Assembly (NCBI GenBank): GCA_031213475.1
Contig: JARUPZ010000019.1
Coordinates: forward strand, 2,282,940-2,346,939
Reading direction: 5' to 3'
Source of the DNA: Nereocystis luetkeana
Taxonomy: Eukaryota > Sar > Phaeophyceae > Laminariales > Laminariaceae
Length of the DNA stretch: 64,000 bases
A program made the translations under genes and the position numbers. This document shows positions 23,668 to 36,728 of this stretch, in pieces. How positions within the stretch are numbered: position 1 is the stretch's first letter; each line of letters opens with the position of its first letter. Below the pieces are notes generated by a model. That model did no database searches. It saw only the letters and a program-made list of their open reading frames with translations, and was not told the DNA's origin.

Positions 23668-26600
23668 CCTCCGAGCAATGGCACCACGAGTGCACCACCG
23701 CGACGACTGCCGCCAGCCTCGTCGTCTGCTGACCCGCCTTCTTCCAGCGAGGAAAGATTGTTCGAAACGGAGGGGTGGGAAGGTGAAGCAGGCGTGTCCG
23801 ACTGGGAACCGTTTCGCCTCTTGGGGCGGTCGATGGTCGACTACATCGCCAACTACTACGAGCAAGTCGAGGCTCGCCCCGTCCGGGCGCGCGTCGACCC
23901 TGGGTACCTAAAGGTACGTACAGTAGTAGTGCTGTACTGGTATGCCTGGTACAGTGTAGGACTACGAATAATAAATTACATGTGGATAGTAAGAACGTGG
24001 GGACGCTTAGAAATTTGGATAAAAAAATCGTCCTCAGCGGCGAACGCCACACTATATCCTACCTGGTACCTGGTATACAGTACTCGTAGCGTATGTTCGA
24101 GGCTGTTCAGAGATGATGTCACAACAAGGTTCTAAGGCTTGCTCGTAGAGTTTTTTTTTTTCTTGTGGACGGACCCATACTGCAACCAAAGCAGGATGAG
24201 TTTTAGGTCGAAACATTCGTCGAAACTCCTCTTCGCGAGCTGCGTCTGATACTAGTATTGTATACCTGGTACACAGGATGAAAGCGTGCTACGGGGTGCA
24301 TGCCCGCGTAAGGGTTTATATGTGGGTTGGATTCGCAATACTTCTGTGTATATGTAGCGATGGTCTCTGTGAAAGATAGCAGAGAAACGTAAGTACAGTG
24401 ATTGACTGACCTTGTTCTCTGTGGCTCACTATTAATTGGTGACATCTTGACAACAATCAACCCCCTCGCAAGAACTAGACGTGAAAAATAAGTTTTTTGT
24501 TCGGAAGACAGGCAAGGATCCCCTGTGAGCAATGGCCGATTTGGGCTTCACGATAGCTTTCATGGTAGCCCTAGACACATACCTGGTACATCGTATAGAC
24601 CTTTGCCGATCCGAGGTGAGTGCCGCGAACTCGCGGGTGTCACCGCGAAAGAGCTATTCGCCGGTATCGATAAGTGTGTCGATACGAAGCAACCAGTCCA
24701 GGCAGCGGCAGCCTACAGATGTGCACGTAGCTGCAAAGCTTGGGCGGTTAGACCGACAGTGATGCCTCTTCACAAGAGACGCGCTGCCGTCCTTGATGTG
24801 CTCATCGAAATGCATGCCGTCGCCCACGTCACCGTGACATGCACAGCAAAACGAGTGCTCTATCGCCTCGATCCTCTCGCCGCGTAACAATTCGCAACTG
24901 CAAGGGCTCTTTACACTAGGCAACCCCGTCTTTCTCGTGGTCGTCCCATTGTTCGCCGTTTTCGTCCCTGTCCGCCCCCCCCCCCCCTCCCCGACCCCCG
25001 ACGCCACCAGAAAGTATTGAAAGCAAGCGAGTTTCCTTCCCGTGGCGAGAAGTGGACCGACATCATGGCCGACGTTGAGTCGTTTGTCATGCCAGGGGTT
25101 ACTCATTGGCAGCACCCAAGGTGAGTCCGGTCAACCGACCCTTTCACGGACACAATCGACTGACGCCTACCGCGGCAAGGGTTGCATCCCCTCCTTCTGG
25201 GTGGGCAGCGTTCGGTTCCGCATCGATGTCAAACCGACAGGCGGTGCGATGCAGTTCTTGGGAGCGTACTGTCCAGAATTTGGGTTCCGTGAGTGATCAT
25301 CCACTACGCCGTCAGACAACCACACCGTTGACAAGGGCGCGTCGGGTTTTCGTTCGGCGACGCGTAGCTCGCACTCCATGTTCCGCATTCCCCCCTCGGT
25401 CTTTTGGCCTAGAGCGCGCGCCGCGGCAAACGCCAACGCTTTTGCATGATTCGAAGGTACAACCGTACGAGCGCTTCTTCTGTGGCGGTTGCGCTGTGCG
25501 CGGTTCAGGTTCTTCGCGTACTTCCCGGCCCACTCGTCGCCTCCGGCCATACTGGGAGACATGTTGGCGAGCATGTTCAACGTCATCGGCTTCTCGTGGG
25601 AGGCAAGCCCGGCGTCGACCGAGTTGGAGATCGTAGTTCTCGGTGAGTATTTGTGAATATCGAAGAGAGAAACGATCGATCGTCCACGCTTACATCATAC
25701 CCCCATCCGAAAATCGAACCCGGCTCGGCCTGCGCTTCCGACCCGTGCCTAACCACGTAAGCCGCCGCAACCAGGTTCCCGTGATGTACGTGCGATCGTA
25801 TGTGTTGCTTTTCGTACTGATTTCGGTTCCGGACACCGGCCCCGCAGACCAGCTCGCCAGGGCCGTGGGTCTGCCCGGCGTGTTCTTGTCGGAGGGGGAA
25901 GGAGGAGGAGTCATCCAAGGGTCTGCGAGCGAGGGCACCTTGGTTGGGCTGTTGGCAGCAAGGATGCGGGCTCTCAGATTCATGCGGCGAGTGAGCCCCG
26001 GGGTCAGCGACCACGAGCTGATAGCAAAAATGACGATTTACACCTCGGACCAGGTAAGCGAGCGAGCCCGCCCGAAAGCGTGGCGAATCTCTCTCGTCCG
26101 GAGTCCGCTTCGAGCACACGGTGCTTCCCGTGGCTGGGATTTCTTGTCGGGAAGGCGTTTTGCTGGTCACAGCCTTCGCGCTTCTCTGGGTGCTCTTGGC
26201 GGCAGGGGAATGTCACACGGGGTGACGGAACCGCCGTCGATTTCGCCGTGCGGGCAACGCGTAAGTTGTTCCTCTGCCGCGTGCGTTGTTCGTGGCCGAC
26301 GTCGGCGTATCGTGGTTGGTGTGGGTGGTTGGTTTAACTGAACGCGTGGCGCCGGCGCTGGGCGCTATCGTGTTTTCGTTACGAGTACACGTCGTTGCGC
26401 AACGACGGGGCAGGGATTGGAGCGACGCGAAATTCAACCAGTCTCTGCGGGTCACGGGGAAAATGCGCTCTCAAGACGCTACAATACGACACCCCCCTCT
26501 CTCCACCATCTTTAGAGACACTTCTACGCGAAGGCTTGGTCGGCGGGGTCCTCTCCCCTCCCCCCCCCCCCCTCCCTCCTCCCGTTTCGTCCCCCGTTTT

Positions 26601-29600
26601 GATTGGGTCACGACCTCCCAGATTGTTCTAGAGGGTATGACATCACTCGGCAGGGGCCGAAACCGCCGAATCCCTCATGACGAGCCCACCCATTCGCTTC
26701 TCTTGTCGCAATTCGCTTTGAAATCAACGAAACAGTTCGTAGTTATTTTTTCAACGTAAGCGAGCGACCGTCATGCTGACGGCGCATTCCGTATGACGTG
26801 GGAGGTAGGGTCTAGGGGCATCTATGAAAAGTCTATGATATGAACACTCTGCCACGCGCCACGTTGTTTCCGTCGACCAGAAAAAAAACGCGTCTACGGT
26901 ACGAGTAGAACGTTTTCCCGGGGGCGTTTGGGAGCGTTCTTCACCACCGCCCTGACCAATCGCCCGTCGCACGCTCGCCGCCCGGTCACACTGTTCGCGC
27001 TCCCTGTCTTGTCAACACCAGGCGCACTCCTCTGTGCAGAAGGCGGCCAACATTGCAGGGCTTGGGGGAAACGTCCGGTTGGTCCCAACTCGAGGGGGAG
27101 AGGGGGCGGCCAAGGACAACGGGTATGCTTTGGACGCGGCCGACCTTGCCGCCGCGATGGGGGAGGACGCTGCCGCCGGCCTGACACCCGTCTTTGTGAA
27201 CGTCAACGTCGGTTCGACCAACTCCTGCGCAGTCGACCCCGTGATCGCCATCGGGGAGGTCTGTCGCAGGTGGAGAGGGGCGCCCTTTGGAAGTCGGGAC
27301 GAGGGGGGGGTGGGAGGCATGGTTGGGTTTTTCGTTTTCTGCTGGGGACAAGGATATGGAAACGTGTTTACTGTCCAACTGTTGCTGGTGAATTGATGTA
27401 TTACCTCACAAGCCCTGTTAAGACAGCGCACGAAGAAAACATGCGAACACACGTCCTGACCTAGTCGATTCCTTGCCTTGTTCGATGGCTGCACCCACCG
27501 CAGCTTCTCGGGGAAAGTGCGGGCAAAACGCGAGCAGCGCGGAGAGGAGGAAGCTGCCAACGGCCTAGTGCCATGGCTGCATGTCGACGCTGCGGTGAGA
27601 CGGCATCGGCTAGACCGAATTTCGTTGGGGCCAGTCCTCCTGTGCGGCGTGGGTGGTCCCGTTCGGGGGGGACTATACGCAGGCGCTGCTTTTGTGTACC
27701 CTTCAATTTTGTGTCGGCGCACTATTATTTACCACGGTTGGCGTACCCCATGTCAAGACACCCCTGCCGCATGTTCGCCAAACACGGATTACGTCACCCT
27801 TGTGCTTCGCACCCACCTTTCTTTGGCGTGTCGCTATTTGTGACGCGGTTCCTTTTCGCGGGCTCCCGACATCGTGTTTTGGGACAAAAATTCTCGATGG
27901 TGTTCAGTGCATGTATTGTTTGCGCTAGCTTTACACCGCCGTCACCGCCGCTGCTCATGTCTCGACCCAAAGTATGCAGGATCTGCTGCTGTGTGTCCGG
28001 AGAATCGATGGATACTGGACGGCATTGAAGCGGCCGACAGCGTCTTGTTCAATCTCCACAAGTGGTGAGCGGGGGGAGAAAGGATGTGACCACACAATCG
28101 TTTTTTTGTTTCAGGGTTGGGCTTGACCCCTTCCGTGCTTTACGCTCGGCGACTACGACACCGTCTCTCTCTCGAGGTAATAATGTATCATATGCCAGGT
28201 ATGTATAAGGCTCGACGGGTTGTCTTGAGACATCGGCTCCATGATGCACCGCTACGCCGAGGCGGCGAGCGGCGACACGAGCCGAAAGTCGTCGACGCGA
28301 AGAAACCACCCGAGTGTAAGCTTAACCTTGTTAACGAGGAAAGCTACTATTGTTGCATGTTGTTCGGTTAATGTATCACTCTCTCTATCGGATGTGTTAG
28401 AAGAGGAGATGAGGGAAATAGAAGAATGTGACATGGAGGAGTTTGACACACTAGATAGAAGCGAGAAAACGATCGCTATCCTAGGAGATAGATGGTGGCC
28501 AAAGGCGGCCAAACAGGAAGGGGATAAGATTAGCAAAAAGTTTCTATGTAATATATGGAAACAACGTAATGAGCGCCCAATTGTTGGAGGTGTCTCTATT
28601 AGGAGTAGGAACGGCGCTCCGTCTCGAAAGGGATGCGTGGTCAATGGTCAAATGACTAAGGCAAGCAACAAATGAATACGCCCCCCCCCCCCCCCACCCC
28701 TCCCGAGGCAGTTGCATGAGTACTCCCATTGCTGTCTCTGGAAATGCCTACACCGGAAATTAAATTGACTCATTGAAGCTGACATCTATATGTAAGTCCG
28801 CCTCAAAAGCGGTTCTTAATAGGATGCAGCCCACCCTTCATGCGACTCGCCAGACACCTCACGGCGCTTCGCGCTTGGTGCAAGCAATGTCTGCCCGGTC
28901 GGCGAAAACCCGACATGCTCCGTCCCGGCATTGTAGGGAGGCGAGGGTCTATGGTCATACGACTACGGCCATGCATGAGATCGAGTGCATATCTACTATC
29001 AAGTACCCTCCCCCCCCACACTCCTCCTGTCTCCTCCTGCCTTTCCGCGCTGTTCTCCGGACGGTTTTTCCCGGATGTTATGCCGACCGGACCGGTTTGA
29101 ACCGGTACATGAACTGCGGTCGAAAATATTATCTACTGCAGGCCAATAGTAGACCTCTTTTTTCGAGTTCCGAACCTACGGTAATACTGAACGTTGTGAA
29201 GAGAGGTAGACGGTGGGAAGCGGCGCGTCTGTGAAAAGCAGGAAACGACCGTTGGCACTCCCGTTTCTGGTGGCTTCCTTTCAGGCTTCTCTGCGGCTAC
29301 TATTTCACCTTCACCGACGGCCTATATTCCCTCCCCATCCCGACTTCATGCTTTATTTTTCTCAACGAAAAGGCTCTTGGTGAATTTCGACTGTACAGCC
29401 ATGTGGGTCAAAAAGAGCGCCTATCTGGTCGACGCACTGTCCGTCACGCCCGAGATTTTGAAGTCGAAGGAATACTGCCGAGGCCAGGTGTCTGATTTCA
29501 GAGATTGGCAGGTGCGAGGACAGTTGGACTGAACGCCTGTTGGAACGAGCGCTAGATGTCATGCATGGTATTGCACGAACAAGCGGACGCGCGCGCGATA

Positions 29601-32004
29601 CGGTGGGAAACGAGGATTGTTTTGGGTTCCCTGCCTCAGATGGTTTTTTATGGCAGCCGCATTTAGTTTTTGTTTTTAAAAGGTATTTTCAGCCTTTTCT
29701 TGGTATGTTTTACGCAAAAAACGATCAAATCAGCCGTCCGCTCCTCGGTATGAGCCTCTACCTATACACCATCCAAGAGATACCCAGATAATTAATATAC
29801 ATTATCCAGCAATGCTGTTTGAAGTCTGACCGATGGTGCCATTCCCGATCAGCTTCAACAAAAACAAATCGAAAGCACACCAAATTCAGAAGTCCATGGG
29901 AGCCCCCATTTGGGAGTAAATTCGGTTTGCTTCTCGGAAACTATTTGGGAATGGCACAAGTCGGCGAAGATTCAAACTGCCGCCTTTGGTGAAGCGGATT
30001 TTACTTCAATCTGGTTACCTCTTGAATGGTAGGTGGAACTGGTTCCGAGGAGCGCACGGCCGATTTTGTCGTTTTCTGGGCCTAAAACAACACTATGTAG
30101 GCTGAAAATGCCATTTTGAAGTGAACCTAACCCAAGTGCCGTACGTAGGAAACGCCCTTAGGGCGATGGTCTGTGTTGTACGTTTCCCTCCCAGTCTGCC
30201 GCTGTTTTCGGTTTCGATGAGAACACCGGAACAATCTCGTCATGTATTTTCCTTGTGAGTTCGTTGAATCCCCAAGACCAAATTCTCCCAAAAACAAACG
30301 TTAGGGGGGAAAGCGGTTTTTGTACCGTATCCGCCAACAAGCAGTGCTGGGCGAGGCAGAGGCGTTTTGTTTATTTTTCAGTCTGTCGTCTGCACGACGA
30401 TCTCGTTCGGCCGGCCGCGCTATTCGGTGCTTCGCGCCCACGGTATGATCTACTCGATGAAACCACTCACACGCGCAGGTGCCGCTTGGACGCAAGTTTC
30501 GGTCGCTGAAGATCTGGTTGACGATGCGCGCGTTCGGCCTCGACAAGGTCAGGAGGCTCGTACGAAGTCAGACGGAGCTTGCAAGAAACTTCGAGACGAT
30601 GGTGAAGACGGACGAAAGGTGACAAGATCAGCGGTGTCGATTCGACTCGTAGGTGGTCAGTGCTGAAACATGGAAAATATGCCGGGTAGGACTTCGTATG
30701 TGGAGACAAAGGAAGACGCGTGTTTTTCTTCCTTTTTCTTTTCCGTTATTTTTGTCGCCTTGACTTCCCTCGTTTCTTCGGCTTGGGTTTCGTCGGGTAC
30801 GAGAATCCCGACCTGCACGTGTTGTTTGCCAGTACAGCGTATACACATGCACTCAGAAAAATGTGAATGGGCACCGGAAATACGATATCTCGCACTCCGC
30901 CTGTAAAAGGGTGCCTTACTTTGCTTTTCCCCCTGCCTCGCTCAAGGTTCGAGATCGTCGCGCCAGCGCGCTTCGGACTTGTGTGCTTCCGACTCAAGGC
31001 TACAGATGCGGCCAACGAAGAGCTCAGGTGAGTAAGCGCAAAATGAAGGGTTGGAAGGGAGTGAGGACTACACCGAACGTGGCGTTAAGCGTACGTGCTT
31101 GGGCGGGGAACCGGCCCTATTGCCGTTCGTCCATGTACCAAAGGCGGCGCTCCGGCACCGGTCGCGTTTGAGCTAGGTTTCGACGAGTGAGTAAGGCACC
31201 TTACGCCGGGCCGGGGGGGGGGGTACTCGATATCATGCATGACCGTAGTCGTATGACCATAGACCTTCGCATGCCTACAATGCCGGTACGGAGCACGTCG
31301 GATTTTCACCGACCAGACAGACATTGCTTGCCGGGCCGGTGGGGGAGGGTTGGGGGGGCAGAAGCGTTGTGGCTTACCTTCTCGCCTCAGCTGACTTCCT
31401 GGGTACAAAAAGTGCTGAGTTTATGTTGCAAGCTAAAACCCTCGGCCAACGGTCCAACAGGCTCTAGGCACGATCAGTTGTGTACGGCAACAGTCCAAAG
31501 GCCTACAGAATCGAGCTGTCCCTCACACGGAATAGCAATGTCCTTATGCTGTAGTAGTGGTGTGCCGAGCTAGCCTTGTGTCGTCCAGTGCAATTAGAGA
31601 AACGGCAGTCGGAGTCCTGTTTCAGCCGCGCCCAGAAGCATGAGGACCCGATTCGGTGGAAGGAGGGCTGCATGCCCTTCCTACCTTCTTGCGTGGAACG
31701 TTAGGCCGCAAGGTACACCCCGCCGATATTTACGTCAGCGACTGGGGCACGCTAATCGTGTATATACCCCTTCCCGCCTCTCTGCCCCCTCTCGCATACC
31801 TACGTCGTCGCGTTGTGGACGCTGTTTGTGCGAAGGTCGCGGATCATAGATTCAGGGCTTTCTTTCTTTTCTTCCACCAAGCTGGGAGGCCAGACCTGTC
31901 TGAGGATGTGCGTGGGGTGCCCATCGACGAACATCGGGCACGTTCAAGAGTTGTGGGACGCTCTGGGGCAAACCGCAGACGCCATAATAGCCGACGGCTT
32001 CTGA
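23668..32004 (+). CDS. Aromatic-L-amino-acid decarboxylase (PLP group II), 11 exons, start exon not found
   Basis: Removes the carboxyl group from an aromatic amino acid (Tyr, DOPA or Trp type) using PLP; the exact substrate cannot be read from sequence. Exons: 23668-23913, 25011-25120, 25509-25642, 25848-26053, 27022-27269, 27504-27594, 27973-28064, 29373-29511, 30479-30618, 30947-31027, 31836-32004 (TGA). Every junction is GT-AG and the phases close to 552 codons including stop. Family landmarks in order: [10 protein letters not shown] and VDPGYLK (exon 1), [10 protein letters not shown] (exon 2), FFAYFP (exon 3), [14 protein letters not shown] (exon 4), AHSSVQKAA (exon 5), WLHVDAAYAG with the PLP-ring Asp (exons 6-7), NLHKW with the Schiff-base Lys (exon 7), [10 protein letters not shown] (exon 8), [11 protein letters not shown] (exon 9), [11 protein letters not shown] and HVQELW (exon 11). 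Family length is about 480-520 residues, so the catalytic part is complete. Exon 1 has no Met before MVDY and opens just after a TAG acceptor at 23667, so a short upstream exon should carry the start. There is no signal peptide in the visible part, so it is probably cytosolic. Confidence 0.9.
28732..28992 (+). repeat. Repeat family D, copy 2, in a decarboxylase intron
   Basis: Same block order as copy 1, about 90% similar by eye; a poly-C run lies just upstream (28681-28696). It is in the intron between exons 7 and 8. Confidence 0.7.
29812..29980. mobile_element. Small inverted-repeat element in a decarboxylase intron
   Basis: GTTTGAAGTCTGACCGATGG and TGCCATTCCC on the left face GGGAATGGCA and CGAAGATTCAAACTGC on the right. 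About 170 bp, with imperfect arms. Confidence 0.45.
31205..31345 (-). repeat. Repeat family D, short inverted copy
   Basis: A poly-G run, then TACTCGATATCATGCATG, GTCGTATGACCATAGAC and AATGCCGGTACGGAGCA. Only the poly-G-proximal end of the repeat is present. It lies in the last decarboxylase intron. Confidence 0.6.
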
Positions 32005-32749
32005 TTCCGCGCGACATGCTCGTCTTTGTTCAGCCCCCTTACCCGTTCATATGTTACACAAAGTATACGGGCAACGATGGGAAAGCAAATTATAGATTTC
32101 GAACGAGTGTAACGGCTTTGGATTGGTTGGTCGGGTGATAAAAAATCGTTGGATGCTTTCTACGATACTTTACTTTCGTGGGTCCCCAGTTTTGCCTTTC
32201 GACGTAGGGGGGCGCCGGAAAGACCTGTCAACGCTAGCACAAGATTTAAGCGGAGAATGTCGGAGCGTCGTGACCGGCCTCACTGAGGAGGGTCGGTTTG
32301 ATTTAGGGTAGCGGAAAAATTGGTGCCTAACCCAGCAGTGCTGCTCGATTTCCTTGAGGTTGCGTTGCCCTGCTGATAGAGCCAGGGTCGTGTACCACCT
32401 CCAACAAGGATGTCTTAAAAAGGGGAGCGGAGCACGTCAGTGATGCGGGAAATCGATGCTCCAAAGCGGTGATGAGCCGGGGGCCACGCTTTATGTTGAG
32501 CAGTTCCCGTGCGCACACGATTGAGCACTTTCGTCGCGTCACTGGGTATGGGTGGGAAGGGAGGGGGCAATGTTCGGGGTGAACAAAAACTGCGTGATAG
32601 GTTAGGTGGCCGCGTGCTTGTGGACCCCGGGGGCGGAGACAAGGGACACAACCGCAAGCGCGCGCGAGCATGTAGACAGAGCCGCGTTTGGTAGCATGGA
32701 ACGGCCACCACGGGATCGCGGTGCTGTGTAGCATCTGGTTGTTGAAATG

Positions 32750-33006
32750 TGTTCGGAGTGCTCACGTACCCGGTGCAGGGATACATGTGTAACGGTATTT
32801 TGGGAGTTCCATACAGGACATATGCGTGTTTCTGTGTCGAACATTCAACGGGTTGTGACATGTTTTGTCCGCCACTTCCTTTTCTTGTGTGCTCTGCATG
32901 GGTAATATATACCTGGTAAATAAATACCCTGCGGGGCTTCTACATCTTGATTGCCCGTTTATGAAGACTCAAGCTCGGTCCATCATATCTGTGAGCGCTC
33001 CCGACA
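32750..33006 (+). repeat. 5' LTR of the Copia element
   Basis: It aligns with 37257-37529 over its whole length, with indels around the (GT)n run present only in the 3' copy. It begins TG and ends CA. Confidence 0.8.
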
Positions 33007-33029
33007 CGCTAGCGTCTGTTCGACTTAGA

Positions 33030-33564
33030 CTTACTTGCTGGTAGGGGCTACGCCGGGAGAACTTCTCCCCGCTCGAGGACGAGTGAGAGATTTTCGGTTT
33101 TTCTGATACGGAGTCCAGAGGTATCTCAGCCGAGCAGCGGCACTGCCGACAACGAGGTCGATAGGGCCAGGGTAGCAGCAGGGGGGGCGGTAACAGCGAC
33201 CGTAGAGACGGTCGGTATCACCGCGGCAGAGGCCGCGGAAATGGTCAGTAGCGCACGAGCGCGAAACCCTGTTTCGCCAGAGGGGGGAGCAAGAGAGAAC
33301 AAAAGAAACGAGGCTTCGCCGGAGGGCGGAGCCGCAGGCGATGAGACCGCCCGCTTGAAACAAAAGATGGCCGAGATGTCGCTCCGGATGGAGATCCGAG
33401 AGGAAGAACGAACGGAGCTGGAGAAGCTTCTGCAGGGGGGTGGAGGAGGAATGCGCCCACCGGAGCCGCATGGTCAGCCAGGCACTTTCCTAGTTGGTTT
33501 TTGTAGGCCCTCACCGAAGCTCGAGAATAGCAAGGAGGGTAGTTATTTTCCATTGAGGTCTTGA
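33030..33564 (+). pseudogene. Possible gag relic of the Copia element
   Basis: Open reading with an Ala/Val-rich stretch, then a charged helix (KQKMAEMSLRMEIREEERTE) likely to form a coiled coil, then a Gly run. No CCHC zinc knuckle is visible. The assignment to gag rests on position between the 5' LTR and pol. Confidence 0.35.
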
Positions 33565-33756
33565 TTGATATATGATGCGAGATTAGAGGAGTTGGATTTA
33601 TTCTTGATGAGATTTGAAACTCTGCTTTATTTTAGGTTAGTTTTGAGACGCTGTTGTTCGATTTTCCGCGAGTTTGAAGGTCTGAGTTCTTAATTTCTGA
33701 GATCTGAGGTTTAATTTTTGTATCTTTCCAAGATTTGATCCTTACAGTATTTGGCC

Positions 33757-34260
33757 GAGAACCCTCAGGTCGAGGACGACGCAGGCCCCCCGGACAACGA
33801 GTTCTTTCAACCGGGGAGGACGCGTGCGAGGACGAGAGCGAGGACGCCGGCGCCACCGGAGCTGGTGAATGTGACACCGGGGATGACGCCGGTTATGACA
33901 CCGGCGCCACCAGAGGTGCCGCCGGGGGTGATGTCACCGTCATCCCCACCGGGAGCCGAGAACCCTCAGGTCGAGGACGACAAGGGCCTCCCGGACAACG
34001 AGCTCATTCGACCGGGGAGGATGTGCGGGAGGACGAGGGCGATGACGACGGCGCCACCGAGGGTGCCACCGCCGGCGAGGGAGATGACACCGGCGCCACC
34101 GGAGATGCCACCACCGCCGGGGGTGATGTCGCTGTCACCCCCCCCGGTAGCGTAGAACCCTCAGATCGAAGAGGACCCCGGATAACGGGCTCCTTCAACC
34201 GAGGCAGACGCGCGCGAGGACGAGGGCGTGTACCACCAGGCGTCCACTGCGGCGTGGCCA
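33757..34260 (+). repeat. Tandem repeat of about 195 bp in the Copia linker
   Basis: Three units starting near 33757, 33957 and 34152, each opening with GAACCCTCAG.TCGA. Units 1 and 2 stay in frame and give ENPQVEDD...GLPDNE; unit 3 carries a stop at its start. Confidence 0.7.
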
Positions 34261-34429
34261 GCTGACCACGCACTTTTTAACCAGCGACTGCCCAACCAGC
34301 CCGCCCCTGCTCTGCCAACGTGTGACGCGAGCCAACTCTCGGAGCCGCGACGTACCAGGAGATGATACGCTCGCCATACCATGTCAACTGGTCCTATGCA
34401 ATGGACAGGGAGATTGCCGGACTCTAGGA

Positions 34430-35830
34430 AGCTGGAACTTTCGGGGATGCTTGGAAGCAGAAGGGAGGGAACCTAGTATCTGCCAAGTGGCTGTTCACAT
34501 GGGAGGCAGATGAGTATGAAAATAAATGTAGTGAAGGCGAAAATGCGACTATTATAGTAGCGAGAGGAATTAGCCAGCGCCCGGGAGTTGATTACAACGA
34601 GACTTTTACCCCCACCCCCCGCCGCGTATTGTACCCGTTTGATGGCTGCAATAGCTTGCGAGTTGCGGTTGGATTTGTGGCATTCGATGTGCAACGGGGG
34701 TTTGTCCAGGCCGAACTCCAGGAACTCGTTTTAATGCGGATGCCACAGGGCTGTGGAGCTCTGACCGGCAAAAATAATGCGCTTGAATCGCAGCCTATAC
34801 GGCTTGAAACATGCGTCAAGATCTTGGCATAGACACCTGGTCACCCGCCTCAAGAGTCTTAGTTTTGAACAGAGCCTCGCAGATCCGTGTGCTTTTCGAT
34901 TAATCGAGGGGGGGTATGTTTTTTTAGCATTGCTGTGGCTGGCGTCGACGACATTTTTGCGGTAGGCCGAAAGGCGAGATGTGACCGGTTTGGCGAGGAC
35001 TTTAACAGCCTTGTAGTCCCCAGCAATAACCTTGGCGAGCTGCGATGGTATGCCGGTTGCCACTTTTCCCGAGACAAGGTACCGGGTTTATTGACAATCT
35101 CACAGATGTCTTTCGTGGAAGAGACCTTCAAGCAATTTGACGAGACCGCTGGTAGGAACACCCCACTACCGCCTGAGGTTTTTCTTGAGGTGTTTGACGA
35201 GGAGGAGCCCGACGGTGTTTGGCCATATCGTGAATGGGCAGGCAGTTCGCGGTGGCTTTCTAACCAGACGAGCCTAACATCTCGAATGCCGTGAGGGCGG
35301 TCGTGAGGTATGTTCATGCCCCCAAACTCAAGCACTGGCTGGCTGCGAGAGGGATTTCGGAGTATCTGAAGGCGACAAGCGGCTACGGGATTCCCTTCCA
35401 GAGGGTCAGTGGCTCAGAGTTGGTAGATTATGCAGACGCAGCGCATGCCCCCCGGACCACTATTAATAGTAGGAAGTCTGTCTCGGGCGGAGCCGTGATG
35501 TGTGGGAATGCGGCCATCCAATGGGTGTCTAGGACGCAGAAGACTTCTACACTCTCCACGAGAGAGGAAGAGTGCGTTGTGATGGCAGAGGGTTTCAAGG
35601 AGGCCCTTTTCCTGCGGTCCTTGTGGCGTTTTCTCTTGCCTGATTTTGGGGATCCGAGTAGTCAGGTTTTTGAGGACAACAGGGGTGCGATCCAGATAGC
35701 GGTCAACCCCGTGACGAACTCTGACTCGAAGCACCTGGATGTCCGCCAGTCCGCCACCACTTATTAGGAATACCAGCATGTCGACTTCTTCTTGACGAAA
35801 TTCCTTCCGAAAGATTTTTTTACTTTCTAC
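34430..35830 (+). pseudogene. Copia reverse transcriptase-RNase H, frameshifted
   Basis: Copia-type motifs follow in order but in different frames: KWLFTWEADE, GVDYNETFTPTP, FDVQRGFVQAEL, MRMPQGCG, NRSLYGLKHASRSWH, DPCAFRLIE, then VDDIFAVGRK (the catalytic DD of RT), NNLGELRWYAGC, WPYREWAGS, then AVRAVVRYVHAP, SGGAVMCG and SRTQKTSTLSTREEE of RNase H, ending HLDVRQ and LTKFLPKDF. Frame changes fall near 34770, 34915 and 35290, and a stop at 35765 cuts the RNase H tail. It cannot make a working polymerase. Confidence 0.85.
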
Positions 35831-35926
35831 CGCGTGAGGAATTGGTTTGGTATTTCCCGAGATTTGAAGAGTTGATTTTTTATTTTCTGAGATTTGAAGA
35901 GCTGATTTTTTATTTTCTGGGGCTTG

Positions 35927-36728
35927 AGACCTATGCCACAGCGAAGTTTCAATAAAAAGTTTGAATTTCAAAGATACCCGCCAAAAAAAATCAGAACGCG
36001 CTTCCTATGGGCCACGTAAAAAAAAAAAATCCCAACTTTTGGAAAAGCCCGAAAACAGCAAATCTGGGGACGATGTTGGGCCAACATCGGCTTAAGAAAA
36101 ACTCAGGCCGATCTTTGGTTCGAAGCGGAGAGATTCCGAGTCCCCGACAGATATCGATTAACAAAACCAACGATTGCGTCATGAATTCTGAACGGAGTGC
36201 GCTCGTTAGGGGCTCCGACCCTCCCTAGGGTCAACGTCTTCACACCATGGCCGGTGTCATGTGGCGGGAGCTGACCAGGCGTATGATAAAAAAACATTTG
36301 GCCGCTGGTTTGCACTAAACAGAAGACAAAACTTCTCCATCCGTATCGAATGGCAAAAAATAGGGTTTTGTTCAGGTTTGGGAGGATACCGTAGGCGCCG
36401 CCGGCAAGCTCTCGCCCCCTAGACCATGGGCCCACCTGATATCTTCGAGGCCGTCATCTGTATCCGTTGGCCTTGCCAGATACCGAGTGGGTTGGCCGTG
36501 GGCTGAGTCTATGTCGAGATCGAACGTCGCACGAGCTGGTTTCTATCACCGTGTTGACAATTTGCACCCAGAAAAAACAAAATGCGCCGCCTGCAGCCGT
36601 TGGGGGAAAAAAGTAAAAATAAAAATAACTTTTTTTTCCCCACAGCGGCGGTACGAGAAAATTTTCGGCTGTTTTTTTAAAGCAATATATTTGAAAAAAA
36701 CTTTTGAACTTCGCGTTTCCATTGGCAT
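35927..36728. mobile_element. Family C TIR element nested in the Copia element
   Basis: It starts AGACCTATGCCA and ends CATTGGCAT. The body matches 60825-61630 in inverted orientation, including GGCCGATCTTTGGTTCGAAG and GCCGGCAAGCTCTCGCCCC. It interrupts the AT-rich region behind the RNase H relic. Confidence 0.75.

Noticed and set aside
33735-34265. 176-residue Gly/Asp-rich frame as a host gene
   Set aside because: It is the repeated linker of the Copia element between the LTRs.
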